From: Tubulanus polymorphus
Taxonomy: Eukaryota > Nemertea > Palaeonemertea > Tubulaniformes > Tubulanidae
DNA length: 64,000 nt
Direction: 5' to 3'
Assembly (NCBI RefSeq): GCF_964204645.1
Contig: NC_134025.1
Coordinates: 20,242,001-20,306,000 of the forward strand
In this document: in pieces, positions 21,451-32,180 of the stretch
How the letters are laid out: every line of letters starts with the position of its first letter
Position numbering within the stretch: the first letter of the stretch is position 1
Made by a program: the position numbers and the translations under genes
The notes under the pieces: generated by a model
Database searches by the model: none
What the model saw: the letters and a program-made list of their open reading frames with translations, nothing else
Told to the model about the DNA's origin: nothing

Positions 21451-22173
21451 ATGGTAGAATCAAAAGAATACAGAATTTTTGTTGATTCTAGAAAACTTAC
21501 AAATTATAAATCACATAATTTACTAGTTCAATTAGATAGAGAATTTAAGAATTGTGTAGATTTAAAATTAGTTAATATAAGTTTATGTAATTCTTTTTAT
21601 AATATATCAGATAAAAGTATTGAACATAGATTGTTTATGATTTATGTAGAAAATATAGATAAATGGTATAATCTATTTTTAAAACCGGGATTATATAATT
21701 TAGAAAAATTAGCACAAGAAATTAACAGAAGAGCACGATTAAAAATTGAAAGTGAAGATAAATTTTCAATTAGATTTATAAAAAGTGATAGTTCTGATAA
21801 AATTAAAATAAAGTTAGCCAATGAACAAAATAAATTTATGGTAAACAAACCATTAGCTAAAATGTTAGGAATTAAACCATTTACTGTTACAGGAAACGTA
21901 GAAGTTACACCAAACTTAATACCTTACACACATTTCTATATTTATTGCAATTTAATCGATCCTACAAAAACATTTGAAGCAACTAAAGATACAATTTGTA
22001 ATTCTAGTATATTAAATACTTTACCATTAAAAAATGTTAAACAACTTGGAACGCAAATAAATCATAATTTAGCTGAATGTGATTTTAAACCTTGTATTCC
22101 ACATTTCAATAATTTTAAATTAGAAATAAGAAATCATAATGGATATTTAATTGATTTGAATAACTTCCTATAA
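21451..22173 (+). CDS. Minor capsid protein (penton-type, single jelly roll) of the Polinton
   Basis: An intact 240-codon ORF. The N-terminus KEYRIFVDSRKLTNYKSHNLLVQL, then VDLKLVNISLCNSFYNIS and LFLKPGLYNLEKLAQEINRR, follows the pattern of Polinton and virophage minor capsid proteins (VDSR-type opening, PNSFYN, PG-Y-xx-L). The last 40 residues (FNNFKLEIRNHNGYLIDLNNFL) match the family's final strand block. It would form the capsid vertices. The ATG at 21451 is preceded by TATAAATA. Genes for small membrane proteins follow closely on the same strand. It is one of the few structural genes here without any fault. Confidence 0.82.
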   Translation: MVESKEYRIFVDSRKLTNYKSHNLLVQLDREFKNCVDLKLVNISLCNSFYNISDKSIEHRLFMIYVENIDKWYNLFLKPGLYNLEKLAQEINRRARLKIESEDKFSIRFIKSDSSDKIKIKLANEQNKFMVNKPLAKMLGIKPFTVTGNVEVTPNLIPYTHFYIYCNLIDPTKTFEATKDTICNSSILNTLPLKNVKQLGTQINHNLAECDFKPCIPHFNNFKLEIRNHNGYLIDLNNFL

Positions 22174-22221
22174 TTTATGAATTAGTTATAAGATGTAAAG
22201 AGTAATTTTTTCATTATATAA

Positions 22222-22555
22222 ATGAATATAACTGTTGGACCGAGTATATGTTTTGGATTTGATTTTAAACGTGAGAAAGAAATTTAACATTAATGATGTA
22301 ATTACACAAATCAAAAATATTGTATTTTCTAATGAAACAACAATAGATAAAGAAACTTTAAATGTAGAAAAGATTACTAATTTAATTAGAGAATCTTTAA
22401 GATTTTATGAATTAGATGAAGATTTTATCATAGATGATATTAAAAAAATAATAATTGAAATATATACAAATGAAACTAGTAATAAAATAAATGTTGAATT
22501 AATCATCACTAAGATAACTAAATATTTTGAAGATAGTAATTTTTTTGATAAATAA
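22222..22555 (+). pseudogene. Small helical Polinton protein, start displaced by a frame change
   Basis: The element-wide signal ATTATATAAATG puts the start at 22222, but that frame stops after 21 codons. The main frame is open from about 22232 to TAA at 22553-22555: about 106 residues, helical, rich in Ile, Lys, Asp and Glu (FNINDVITQIKNIVFSN, IIDDIKKIIIEIY). A one-base change near 22230 explains both facts. No family recognised. The stop TAA lies in the promoter-like motif of the next gene, whose ATG follows at once. Confidence 0.55.
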
Positions 22556-22819
22556 ATGAGTGATAATAAGTGGATAATAACTGGATTATATAATGGAGCA
22601 TTACTATCAGTTGGAACTGTTGGTTATTCAATGGTATTAAAAAAAGTATTCAAAATGGGAAGTGTTAATGTTGATAGATTTGATATAAATGATATTTTAA
22701 AGTTAACATTAGCAATTACTTTATCTAATTTAACTATTGATTATTTAGAAAAACAAAAATATATCCTCCCATATAAATGCGTAATTATTTTACTAAATAA
22801 ATGGCTTCTGCAATTATAA
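22556..22819 (+). CDS. Small membrane protein conserved in Polintons
   Basis: An 87-codon ORF. KWIITGLYNGALLSVGTVGYSMVLKKVF resembles a short Polinton protein starting KWI-x-x-G-x-YNGA-x-L-x-x-GTVG. There are two hydrophobic segments (residues 6-26 and 48-63). It ends 19 nt inside the next gene in another frame. The tail after EKQKY (LPYKCVIILLNKWLLQL) looks like read-on after a small frame change, since relatives end near this point. Probably a virion membrane or core component; role unknown. Confidence 0.6.
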   Translation: MSDNKWIITGLYNGALLSVGTVGYSMVLKKVFKMGSVNVDRFDINDILKLTLAITLSNLTIDYLEKQKYILPYKCVIILLNKWLLQL

Positions 22820-23220
22820 CTATTATAGGATCGGCAATTGTTAACGCTTTGGCATTTACTGGTGGTGGATATTTATTTAAACATATTGATAAAAATAGTT
22901 CATTAGGAGAACAAAGAAGACATAACTTAGCATTAGAGAAATACAATAAAGCAGCAGAATATAGAGAAAAGAGACAAAACTATATGGATTACATCAATAA
23001 AGAATTATATGATCAGAAGATTTCACATAGAGATTTTCAATCAGTTGATGATGCAATGAGTTTATATAACGCAGTAACAAATAAAGAAAAATTACATCTA
23101 TACAAACCTAAATTATCAGATTATTATACCCCAAGTAAAGAACAACAGAAATATGAAATAATTTGGATTTTAGGTGGAACTGTTATTGTTATATTTGTAG
23201 CATATAAATTTACTAATTAG
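22801..23220 (+). CDS. Polinton conserved protein with two terminal membrane segments
   Basis: An intact 139-codon ORF. N-terminal hydrophobic segment (residues 4-26, IITIIGSAIVNALAFTGGGY), then a helical charged region LGEQRRHNLALEKYNKAAEYREKRQNYMDYIN, the motif HRDFQSVDDAMSLYNAVT and LSDYYTPS, and a C-terminal hydrophobic segment IIWILGGTVIVIFVAY. The order RH-x2-A...R-x4-DYIN...F-x-x-VDDAM...LSDYYTPS is what I know from an unnamed protein found in many animal Polintons. The ATG follows TAAATAAATG. The function is not established; membrane segments suggest a virion or assembly role. Confidence 0.7.
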   Translation: MASAIITIIGSAIVNALAFTGGGYLFKHIDKNSSLGEQRRHNLALEKYNKAAEYREKRQNYMDYINKELYDQKISHRDFQSVDDAMSLYNAVTNKEKLHLYKPKLSDYYTPSKEQQKYEIIWILGGTVIVIFVAYKFTN

Positions 23221-23239
23221 TAATTTTTTTTCTAAATAA

Positions 23240-23674
23240 ATGGAAGATAAAGTTGATAGTATTGATATCATTCCTCATGATATAAATATAACTAAATTAA
23301 AAAAATATTTAGAAAAACAAATATTAGAATTTGAAAATGACTTAAAGATAAAAAAGAAAAAATATCTAAAAAGTAAAATTATATATTATTTGATTATAAG
23401 TGGTTCGGTTACAATTAGTTCTGTAATAACATTTCTAGCAATATTCAGTCCATTAACACCTTTAGCTATATCAATTGGCGTATTAGGATTAAGTTCAAGT
23501 GTTTTAACTGGTATAAGTTCAAAATTAAATATAAAAAGTAATAAAGAAAAAATTAAAACTAATATAAAAGAAATTAATAAATTAAAGAACACACTAGATT
23601 ATATCATAAGTTTAAATGGTCATATAACAGTTGAAGAACAAGATAAATTATTAAAAGAATTAATAAATTATTAA
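23240..23674 (+). CDS. Polinton membrane protein with coiled-coil arms
   Basis: An intact 144-codon ORF. Residues 18-50 form a charged helix, residues 50-90 two hydrophobic helices (IIYYLIISGSVTISSVITFLAIF and LAISIGVLGLSSSVLTGISS), then a second charged helix and the ending LDYIISLNGHITVEEQDKLLKEL. The ending resembles the LI(S/D)xA-x-DG-x-IS-x-EE tail of a family found in many Polintons. The preceding TAATTTTTTTTCTAAATAAATG is among the best examples of the start signal. Function unknown; a membrane-active virion component is a guess. Confidence 0.65.
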   Translation: MEDKVDSIDIIPHDINITKLKKYLEKQILEFENDLKIKKKKYLKSKIIYYLIISGSVTISSVITFLAIFSPLTPLAISIGVLGLSSSVLTGISSKLNIKSNKEKIKTNIKEINKLKNTLDYIISLNGHITVEEQDKLLKELINY

Positions 23675-23689
23675 TTTTTTAATTATATA

Positions 23690-24985
23690 AAATTAAGTTT
23701 TAGATTCATTAACTAATTTAGAAATTTATGTTACTGAAACTAATAATTTTAATGCAAAGATGGAAAATATATTTCATGTATATTTAATTAATTTTAAAAA
23801 ATTGAAAGATGAAAAACAATGGTAATTAAAATCTAATATGAAGTATTGGCAGAACCAATTAAATTTTGCTGTTTATTGTGCAACAACAGGTTGTGGAATT
23901 AGTTGGAATGATCATTTGAATAATTCTAAATATAAATTAATTCAAAGTTTATTTAGATTTCATACATACTTTCAAATCAGAATAATATTGAATGAATTAG
24001 AGTGCGCTTTACCAGGATCTAGATATTTTAAAGAATTAGATAATAATATTAATTTATCAAAGTTTTATAAAATTTGTAATGAATTTAATATAGATATAAA
24101 TAATTCTGATTTTAGAACAAAAATTGGAACAATAAGATCACTTCCTTGCCCTAAAAGATTGCAGAATATTGTGCACTTCCCATACCATCTAATAGTTTTT
24201 ATAATATCTATAGTAATAAATTAGGTTATGGTAAAATAGAAACTAAGGATTTAGAAACATTAAATTTCAATAAATTACCGACATTTTATGATAATTTAAA
24301 ACAAGAAAACAATAATGGTTGGGTTTATTTCATTTTAGAAAATAATGAAGGTTTTACAAAATCAGGTATACAAAGAATAAATCAATCTATTAGAACTTAT
24401 TTGATATGTATTCTAGGTGCACAAGTTGAAACAAGATCACCGATAATTGGAAATTTGAATACATCATTCGATACGCAGAAACAATTTAAAGTTTTATTTG
24501 AAGATTCAATTCATAATGATAAAAATAGATCAATTCCAGAAAACATTGTAAGATATCAAAATTATTTAGATAAAACACATATTAGATTAAATTATTGTAT
24601 AGGCCCTAATCTATTAATTATTTCTAATGATTTAGTATTAAAGATGGGAAATATAATTGGTTATAATAATCTAATTAAAACTGCAACAATAAATAATTCA
24701 TTTGGATTGAATGATATAAATAAAAAGATAATTACTGCTCCAAAATTAATGGAAGGTGAAAAAAATAAAAAACATATTCAATCAACAGAAACTAAAACTA
24801 AGAATATTAAATTGGATAATGACTCCAAAATAAAAGATTACAATACATCAGAAAATATAAGAACTGATAATATTCAACATGATATAATTAAAACTGATAA
24901 TGATAATAAATCCCATGAAAATACTAAATTAGATTTAACTTTTATAGGAATTGTTATAGGAGGAATATTATATTTTGAATTTTAA
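23690..24985 (+). pseudogene. Polinton conserved virion-cluster protein (WQNQLNFAVYCATTGCGIS family), decayed
   Basis: This family is found in most animal Polintons, next to capsid genes. Its core WQNQLNFAVYCATTGCGIS starts at 23844. Later blocks are FHTYFQIRIILNELECALPG, GFTKSGIQRINQSIRTYLICILGAQVETRSPIIG, an invariant-looking FDTQKQF, YLDKTHIRLNYCIGPNLLIIS, and a hydrophobic C-terminus (LTFIGIVIGGILYFEF). Faults: the expected ATG after ATTATATAAA near 23691 is now ATT, an in-frame TAA at about 23823, and a frame change near 24170. The role in the particle is not established; it is a candidate structural or entry-stage component. Confidence 0.7.
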
Positions 24986-25001
24986 TTTTTTTATTATATA
25001 A

Positions 25002-26455
25002 ATGGATGTAGAAGGTGGAGAAGAAATTGGAATGGATAATTTTGATGAACCTGGCATAACTGATGAACAACCACCCGATTTTGATGAAACAAGTTTTAAT
25101 GATGGTAATGAGCCAGAATATAATAATAATTTGAATATGCCTGATTATATCAAAAATGCAGAATCACAATTAAATCCTGAAAATTTAGACCCAGATTTAG
25201 TAAAACAAGATTTAGATAATTTAAACAAAATACCTAAATTAGAAGATTTAATTGAAAAATCTAAACTTAACATAAATGATGAAGACGTTGGACTTTTAGC
25301 AGATCAATTAAAATTTTTAGATAATGGTAAATGTTATTATCGTTTGAAAGGTGATTATTATATTGATATCACTTCTAAAAATAATAAAAAAATATTAGCG
25401 GAATCAACTTTGAAAAGTTTAAAACCAGATAAAATCAAAATAATAAGTAATAGTAATGAAATAACTGATGTTACACAAAAAGAAATAGATGATAATATAG
25501 ACGTATTTAAACAAAGAATTAATGAATTATTTGAAATAATCAAAAAGAAATCAGAAACAGAAACAACTTCTGAACAGAATATAACTTCCAAAAATAGTAA
25601 ACTTAAATCAAATAAAGTTCCAATTGAAAAACTTTTACCGAATGGATTACTTGATGCAACAGATCAAGAATTAGAAGATTTAGATATATTTTCTGATAAA
25701 GCAATTAGAGAGATTATTAGTATAAGAAATGCATCTGATAAAATTGCGCATGATAAAAGTATAAGAGATTTAAAAATTAGAACTTTAGAAAAAGAATTAA
25801 CTGATAAAAATAAAGAAATAGAACAATTAAAATTAGATAGAGATAATAAAGTTATTGAAGAAATTGAATTTAAAAAAAGGAATGCATATTTAGAAAAAGA
25901 AATTGATGATTTAGAATATAACATAGAATTACAAAAAGAAGAAATTAAATTATTATTAAAATCATATGATTATAATATCAATAGATTAAAAGTTATTTTT
26001 AAAGATTTGTTGATTAAACCAAATTCTGAAATATCATTAAAAGATAGAATAAAGTTATTATTTAAATTAGAAGGAATAACAATTCTTTCAATTCTAACAG
26101 CTGTTACTATGTTATTTACAACAATTGGTTTAGCAATATCAAATGCTTTAAAATCTACTCCTACTCCCAATAAACCAGATAAACCCCCAAATGATAATAA
26201 TTCTATACAAGATAAAGTTAAAGATGGTTTAAAGAAATTAGCAAAATATTTATGGGAACTATCTAAAAATCTGCTGCAGCATTGCCAGGAGTTATTGCAT
26301 CAATTGTTGGTTTTATATTGAAATCTGCAGGAAACATTATTAACTTTGCTGCTGAACATATTATTTTATTTTTAATTACAGTTGTAAGTGCTATTATTTT
26401 TGGGTTAGTGAATATGATATCAAAAAGATATCAAGAAAAAAATAATAAAAAATAA
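25002..26455 (+). pseudogene. Polinton coiled-coil protein with C-terminal membrane region, one frameshift
   Basis: ATG at 25002 after TAATTTTTTTATTATATAAATG. The first 60 residues are acidic (GGEEIGMDNFDEPG). Residues 60-180 hold YYRLKGDYYIDITSKNNKK. Residues 240-320 form a long coiled coil (RTLEKELTDKNKEIEQLKLDRD). Then come a hydrophobic segment (ITILSILTAVTMLFTTIGLAIS) and a Pro-rich linker. A frame change near 26272 ends the first frame at 26321, but the next frame continues with AAALPGVIASIVGFILKSAGN and IILFLITVVSAIIFGLVN up to 26455. The LAKYLWEL...AALPG-(V/I)-(I/A)-x-SIVG pattern is known from Polinton proteins of unknown role. Confidence 0.72.
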
Positions 26456-26479
26456 ATAATTAATCTTTTTGTTAAATAA

Positions 26480-27728
26480 ATGAGTGGGAGTTATATAAGT
26501 CCTTCTAAGATTTCTAGAATATCTAATGCTATTAAAGCAGAAAGATCACATCATATAATTACACATAATCCTTCAAATATTAATCCCGATGAAACTTTAT
26601 ATGTTAGAATTCCTAGATTAACACAAAATACTTTTTATGTTCCAAATAGTATTTATTTATCAGCTGATATAAAAGTAACTGGCCATGATAACAATTATGT
26701 TGTTGATAATGTTGGAAGGTATTTGATTAAAAAGTTAGCAATAAAGATTGGTCCAGAAACAGTTTTCTCATTAGATGATTATAATTTATTTATGCATTAT
26801 AAAGATTTATGGTTAACTAAAGAAAATAGAAATAATATGATATTTCAGGGTATTCAATCGGAAAACCATAATAAATTAAGATCAGGAGCTAATGACGCAA
26901 TAGTAACTCGTGCCACAGATAATTTGATTAAAAAGATTTATGGAAGCAAATATAAAATTCCATTAGACTTTGAATTGATAAATAATAATGCACCTTTATA
27001 TAAATACGCAATTCAAGAAGATATTATATTTGAGATAACATTTGCTCCTGTAAATGAAATTGTATTATCTAGCGTTGTTAAAGATATGGGTTATAAATTA
27101 TCGAATATATGTTTAGAATATAACACAGTAACTAATGAAAATATTGCTAGCACAATTCAAACTCAATACAATCAAGGATTTTCATTATTATATGATTATA
27201 TTGATAAATTTAAAACTGTAACTATTAATGCAAATGATGAAATAATTAATGAGAATATTAACTTCCCAAGAAGATCTATTAAAGGTATATTAATATTTTT
27301 TACCATTGCAACATATACTAATGGCGCAATAAAGGTAGATAATTATTATAATCCTGAAATAACAAAAGTAGAAATAACTATCGAAGGAATAGCAAATAAA
27401 ATATTTTGTCAAGGAATGAGAATGATTGATCAATAGCCAGAAATTAGAAAACATTTTATGAATGAAAAAGTAAAATCATTTGAAAATTGTAATATTAATC
27501 AAATTGATTATTATACCGGTAATAAATATGCATTATGGTTAGATTTTAGAACAACAGAGGATAATTCATTACATGGTTCTGGAAAAAAAACTACAGAACA
27601 CTAAAGATGGAATACAATTATTCATGAAAAAGAAAAGAGGAGACAAAAATTTTAAAATGCACATTTATATTATATCTGATGCACAATTAAATATTGTTAA
27701 TTCACAATTAGATAGTATTCAATATTAG
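26480..27728 (+). pseudogene. Polinton major capsid protein (double jelly-roll type), decayed
   Basis: ATG at 26480 after GTTAAATAAATG. Conserved blocks: DNVGRYLIKKLAIKIG, GIQSENHNKLRSGANDA, IYGSKYKIPLDFELI, FEITFAPVNEIVLSS, YKLSNICLEYN, FPRRSIKGILIFF and, past the first stop, YTGNKYALWLDFRTTEDNSLHGSG and IYIISDAQLNIVNSQLDS. This is the order seen in major capsid proteins of animal Polintons; about 416 codons would be full length. Faults: TAG at 27434-27436 and a frame change near 27590. It would form the trimeric capsomers. With this gene broken the element cannot make particles unaided. Confidence 0.82.
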
Positions 27729-27758
27729 AAATATAAAGTTAAAATTAACGATATATAA

Positions 27759-28886
27759 ATGGGAAGTAAAAAAACTCCTAATACTAAAGAACAATATTTA
27801 AAAAATTTATATTACAACCCTGAGAGTTCGGTTGCTTATTCTTCTACTAAAAATATATGGCGTCAAGTAAAACAAGATAAATTAGATAAGATAATCCCAC
27901 AAAATTTAGTTAAATATAAAGATATAAATGAATTTATGTTAGAACAACCAACATATACAACACATAAAAAAATTGTTAGAAAATATAAAACTCGTAAAAC
28001 TATGGTAAGTTATGTAGATCAACAGTGGCAAGGAGATTTAATTGATATGAAAAATGTTAAGAAAGATAATGATGATTATTGGTGGTTATTGAATATAATT
28101 GATATTTTTAGTCGTTATGTATGGAGTTTCCCACTTTATAGAAAAGATGCTGTTCAAACATCAAATGTTTTAAGAAAATTTCTTTTGGATGATAAACTAA
28201 GACCAGAAAAAATACAATTTGATGATGGAAAAGAGTTTGATAATTCACTTGTTCATGAACTCTTAGATAATCATAATATTAATTATTTTTCAACAAAATC
28301 GGATAAAAAAGCAGCAGTTGTTGAACGATTTAATAGAACATTAAGAACAAGAATGTGGAAATATTTTACAGCAAATAATACTTTTAAATGGATTGATGTT
28401 TTACCAAAATTGATAGAAGGATATAATAATTCTTATCATTCTTCTATTGGAATGAAACCTATTGATGCTAGAAAACCTGAAAATTCTGAAATTGTTTGGA
28501 ATAATTTATATGGAGCATTTCTTGTAGATGATTTTGGTGAACCTAAATTTAAAGTTGGTCAAAATGTTAGAATTTCTAAGTATAAAAAGATATTTGACAA
28601 AGGATACGATCGAAATTTTACTAGAGAAATATATAAAATGAAAAAGGTAATAACAACAAAACCATATGTCTATAAATTAGAAGATTTAGATGGTGAAGAA
28701 GTTGATGGGTATTTTTATGAAGAAGAATTGAGTTTAACTACTGAAAATCTAGAACAAGAATATAAAATTGAAAAAGTATTAAAAACAAAAACTATTAAAA
28801 GAAAAAAATATTCTTTAGTAAAATGGGTTGGATGGCCAGATAAATTTAATGAATGGATATTATCAAGTAAAATTAAAAATATATAA
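27759..28886 (+). CDS. Polinton integrase (rve fold) with C-terminal chromodomain
   Basis: An intact 375-codon ORF. The catalytic core has D in WQGDLIDM (residue about 93), D in IQFDDGKEF, and E in AAVVERFNRTLR, the DD(35)E arrangement of retroviral-type integrases. YNNSYHSSIGMKPIDA is the usual end of the core. An SH3-like region follows (FKVGQNVRISKYK), then a chromodomain, YKIEKVLKTKTIKRKKYSLVKWVGWPDKFNEW (residues about 335-368), which in other elements binds modified histone tails and steers insertion. The ATG at 27759 follows GATATATAAATG. The stop TAA merges with the start signal of the ATPase gene directly after it. Confidence 0.95.
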   Translation: MGSKKTPNTKEQYLKNLYYNPESSVAYSSTKNIWRQVKQDKLDKIIPQNLVKYKDINEFMLEQPTYTTHKKIVRKYKTRKTMVSYVDQQWQGDLIDMKNVKKDNDDYWWLLNIIDIFSRYVWSFPLYRKDAVQTSNVLRKFLLDDKLRPEKIQFDDGKEFDNSLVHELLDNHNINYFSTKSDKKAAVVERFNRTLRTRMWKYFTANNTFKWIDVLPKLIEGYNNSYHSSIGMKPIDARKPENSEIVWNNLYGAFLVDDFGEPKFKVGQNVRISKYKKIFDKGYDRNFTREIYKMKKVITTKPYVYKLEDLDGEEVDGYFYEEELSLTTENLEQEYKIEKVLKTKTIKRKKYSLVKWVGWPDKFNEWILSSKIKNI

Positions 28887-29495
28887 ATGAATAAGGAATT
28901 ATTTATATTTGAGCCTCATAATATGTTAATTTCTGGCGTAACAAATTGTGGAAAAACTTATTTTATATTAAATTTATTAGAAACTGTTTATGAAAACTAT
29001 TTTGATAATATAGTATTATTTTGTCCAACATATGAATTTAATCAAACTTATGATAGAAATATTACTAGAAATAATAAATTTATTATATTAGATCCTAAAA
29101 CAGTAAAAGAAAATTTTGATAATTGTATAAAAATAGCAATTGATATTTATAAAGGATCAAATATATTATTTATCATAGATGATTGCGCAAATTTACATGA
29201 TTCAAAAGTTAGAGAAAGTGAGTTATGCTATTTAGCTTTTTCTGGCAGACATTTTGGGATAACAACTTGGGTTTTAAATCAAAAATATAATTCAATTGTT
29301 AAAGACTTTAGAGAAAACATTAGATTTCTAGTTTTATTCTACAATAAAGATAGAAAATCGATGAAAAATGCGCTTGAAGAAAATGATATTATTCCGCATG
29401 ATTTACATAATGAATATATGGATAAGTTGAAAAATATTAAAAGATCAAAATTACTATTTAGATTACAACACCCATTTAAATATGAATTTATTTAA
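28887..29495 (+). CDS. Packaging ATPase (A32/FtsK-HerA type) of the Polinton
   Basis: An intact 202-codon ORF with no gap after the integrase stop. Walker A is SGVTNCGKT (residues 16-24). Walker B is NILFIIDDC (about residues 92-100). FSGRHFGITTWVLNQ holds the sensor-type Gln common to A32-like ATPases. Short length is normal for Polintons and virophages. It would pump the genome into preformed capsids. The frame is without faults. Confidence 0.93.
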   Translation: MNKELFIFEPHNMLISGVTNCGKTYFILNLLETVYENYFDNIVLFCPTYEFNQTYDRNITRNNKFIILDPKTVKENFDNCIKIAIDIYKGSNILFIIDDCANLHDSKVRESELCYLAFSGRHFGITTWVLNQKYNSIVKDFRENIRFLVLFYNKDRKSMKNALEENDIIPHDLHNEYMDKLKNIKRSKLLFRLQHPFKYEFI

Positions 29496-29499
29496 ATTC

Positions 29500-29786
29500 A
29501 ACTAGCTTGTTAATCTAGTTGAATTCTAGTTACATTCTAGTTGAATTCTAGTTATTGGTAGTTGGGACAAAAATCAACTAGATTTGACAATATTTTAACT
29601 AACTTGTTAATCTAGTCTAATTCTAGTTACATTCTAGTTGAATTCTAGTTGTTAGTAGTTGAAACAAAAATCAACTAGATTTAACAAGAAATAAACAAAA
29701 ACAACAATATTTCAACTAGCTTGTTAATCTAGTTGAATTCTAGTTACATTCTAGTTGAATTCTAGTTGCAACATCACAACTAATTT
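29500..29786. repeat. AT-rich tandem repeat after the ATPase gene
   Basis: Three copies start at 29500, 29597 and 29714 with AACTA(G/A)CTTGTTAATCTAG, with units of about 97-117 bp. Each contains several TTGAATTCTAGTT submotifs, and TCTAGTTGAATTCTAG forms partial dyads. The block ends where the inserted repeat begins. Confidence 0.8.
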
Positions 29787-32170
29787 TTAGGCCAGCCGTA
29801 GGCTGAGCCTATTACTATACAAATGGAGCGAATTTAAATGACATGGTTTCCACACAAAAGGCTCTTTTGCTTGCCAAGTGAGGGCATATTCGAACAAATC
29901 ACGTATTTAAGCGTAATCCATTCTCGGAATCGTAGCGAGCAGAATTTTGAAATAGGCTTTCATAAAAATGTTTTCTGCATTTTTCACGAAAATAAAATCG
30001 GGAAAATTTCAATTTTTATCAGCCAATCAGGAAGTTGTGTCTTCCCTGTGATTGGTTTATCTAAAAATATCAGCAGCTGTTCACGTGAATTATCGTGATT
30101 TCATTACTGGCGCTTTTGCGCATGACGTCATGTATCAACACGCGACAATACTTCCGCGTTCGCTACGTGTTCGCTGATTGGCCCATTTACTGGGAAATTC
30201 CACAGAAGCCTAATGTGGTTTGTTACAAGCGCTGTGATTGGCCCGACCTGATTCTGGCACGGCTTTAGCTTAGTGGGTTCGAATCCCTTGACGGGAGAAG
30301 ATGATGGATCCTATCGATGCTATCAACAAATAAGTTTCCCGGTTGGGCAGCTGCGGATATCTACCGAAAGTGTTGCGGTTCGATATTTCGAGGTTTCTTT
30401 GAATTTTGGAGTGATATTGAAATCCGGTAAACACCGGCGGTAGATTGTGGTGAAAACCCATTGCTTGATATTTGTACTACTTAATCAACGAAAAGCGTCG
30501 GGCCGCGCCAGGAGTTTTCGCGATTCAAGTAGCTCAATAGCCTACTTCTTCGTGTTCGTCCACCTCCGCAATTTTCACTCCGCCGATCTCTGACACGGCT
30601 CTGTCGCCGTCGGCGCTGTGATTGCACTATTCGTACCACCAAAATTTTTTATTTCTATATCAGGGAGGTCTGGAGAATAAAAAAGTCAAAATTTGGATAT
30701 CACATAGGCCTGATTTCATCGAATAAGTCGACCATGGTTGTTACGTTTTCGTACTAATTACCACCTAAAACCGTCTGAACAATTTTGTCACAACCAACAT
30801 TTCGTTTACAGAAATCAGGTGTTCACGTGAACCCGCGGTATCGTCTATTGTTTTACTTCCGGGTTTTATTTTAAGATTTAAAATCGTATTTCAAGATCGA
30901 TTTCTATGAAATCTTTTTTAGTTGATTTGGTGTTTGGGAGGAATTTTTATTTGCTCTACAGAAAATTCATCCTTGACAATTGCGCAAGGTTCGCAAAAAA
31001 TTGCTTTTCCCAAATCGAGTGTATGAACTTGATATGCTAATTAGCCATGTGCTCGAATTGCAAATTCAATCAAATTTTATTCTGCCAAAAAAAATCCAAT
31101 TCGCTTTCCGAGAGTTAATGGTATGCTGCATGGAACAAAGTTGTTCTGAGATGGGTCTTGAAGCTGTTGAGTCGAGAGATAACCATCTAGATAGTTCGTG
31201 AGAGTTCCAAAGTTTTGAAGACGCTTCAAGGTAATGTCTTGATATTTGGTTTATACGTGTATCTACCCTAGACACATCTTCAGGCCAAAAACTGGCCCTG
31301 TCAGATTCAAGATGGCCGACTGGCAGCCATTGTTGTTCGCCAAAATCATCACTTTTTACACATTTTAGAAGTTTTCGAGGGAAATTTTGAAGACACTTTT
31401 ATCAATAACCTTGATCATTCGTATATATTTGTATCCCCCAAGGGCCCATCGGCATGAGAAAAATTGGGTCGATCGGACTCAAGATGGCCGTCCTGTGACC
31501 TTTTTTGTTCCCAAAAATGTTAATTTTGGCCTGAATTCTGAGTCCTGTAGCTTTCTAATGGTGTGCCATTTTTCATTGCAATTTGTAATGGGTATTCTTT
31601 GGAAAAGGATCTTTTATATCCGAGAGGGTATTTTTGACCAGGCAATTATGACGCAATTGGCGGCCATCTTGGGGTCATCAGTACTCATTCGTAGGTGGAA
31701 AAAAGTTTAGCCACATCATTTTGATACTTAAGCATATTTTGCTACCATAATTAATTGGAAAGTTGTTGCTCATGACATGTTCTATGATTGAGGTGAGTTT
31801 CAAGCTCATTGGTTTTTGTTTATGGCCACCAGGGGGCGTTGAACAATACAATAACTTAGTATTACATTCGTACCTATGCATATTTTGCTACCACAATCAA
31901 TTGGAAAGTTGTAGCTCATGACATGGTCTATGATCTTGGTGAGTTTCAAGCTCATTGGTTTTTGTATATTGCCACCAGGGGCGTTGAACAATACAATAAC
32001 TTAGTATTTCTATATTACATTCGCTCCTGTTGTCTGTGTTAACACACGATTGTACTATGTAAATGACATTGAGCAGGGAGTGTATATTGATAAATATAAC
32101 CCACAGATTACATCATTTATAAAAAGCAAATCTGACAGGCTGGCCATTGTGCCCCTTGGGGCTCTTGTTT
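29787..32170 (+). mobile_element. Repeat R1 (2.4 kb), inserted between Polinton genes
   Basis: It begins GGCCAGCCGTAGGCTGAGCC and ends near GTGCCCCTTGGGGCTCTTG. Both ends and several internal blocks recur at 60843-61713. Its composition is unlike the AT-rich Polinton on either side, and Polinton coding resumes 11 nt later. It holds no convincing gene. Blocks 31200-31690 also recur in R2 (45010-45525) and R3 (48331-48612). Short hairpins at both ends suggest a non-autonomous element. The class is not determined. Confidence 0.7.
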
Positions 32171-32180
32171 TGTTATATAA

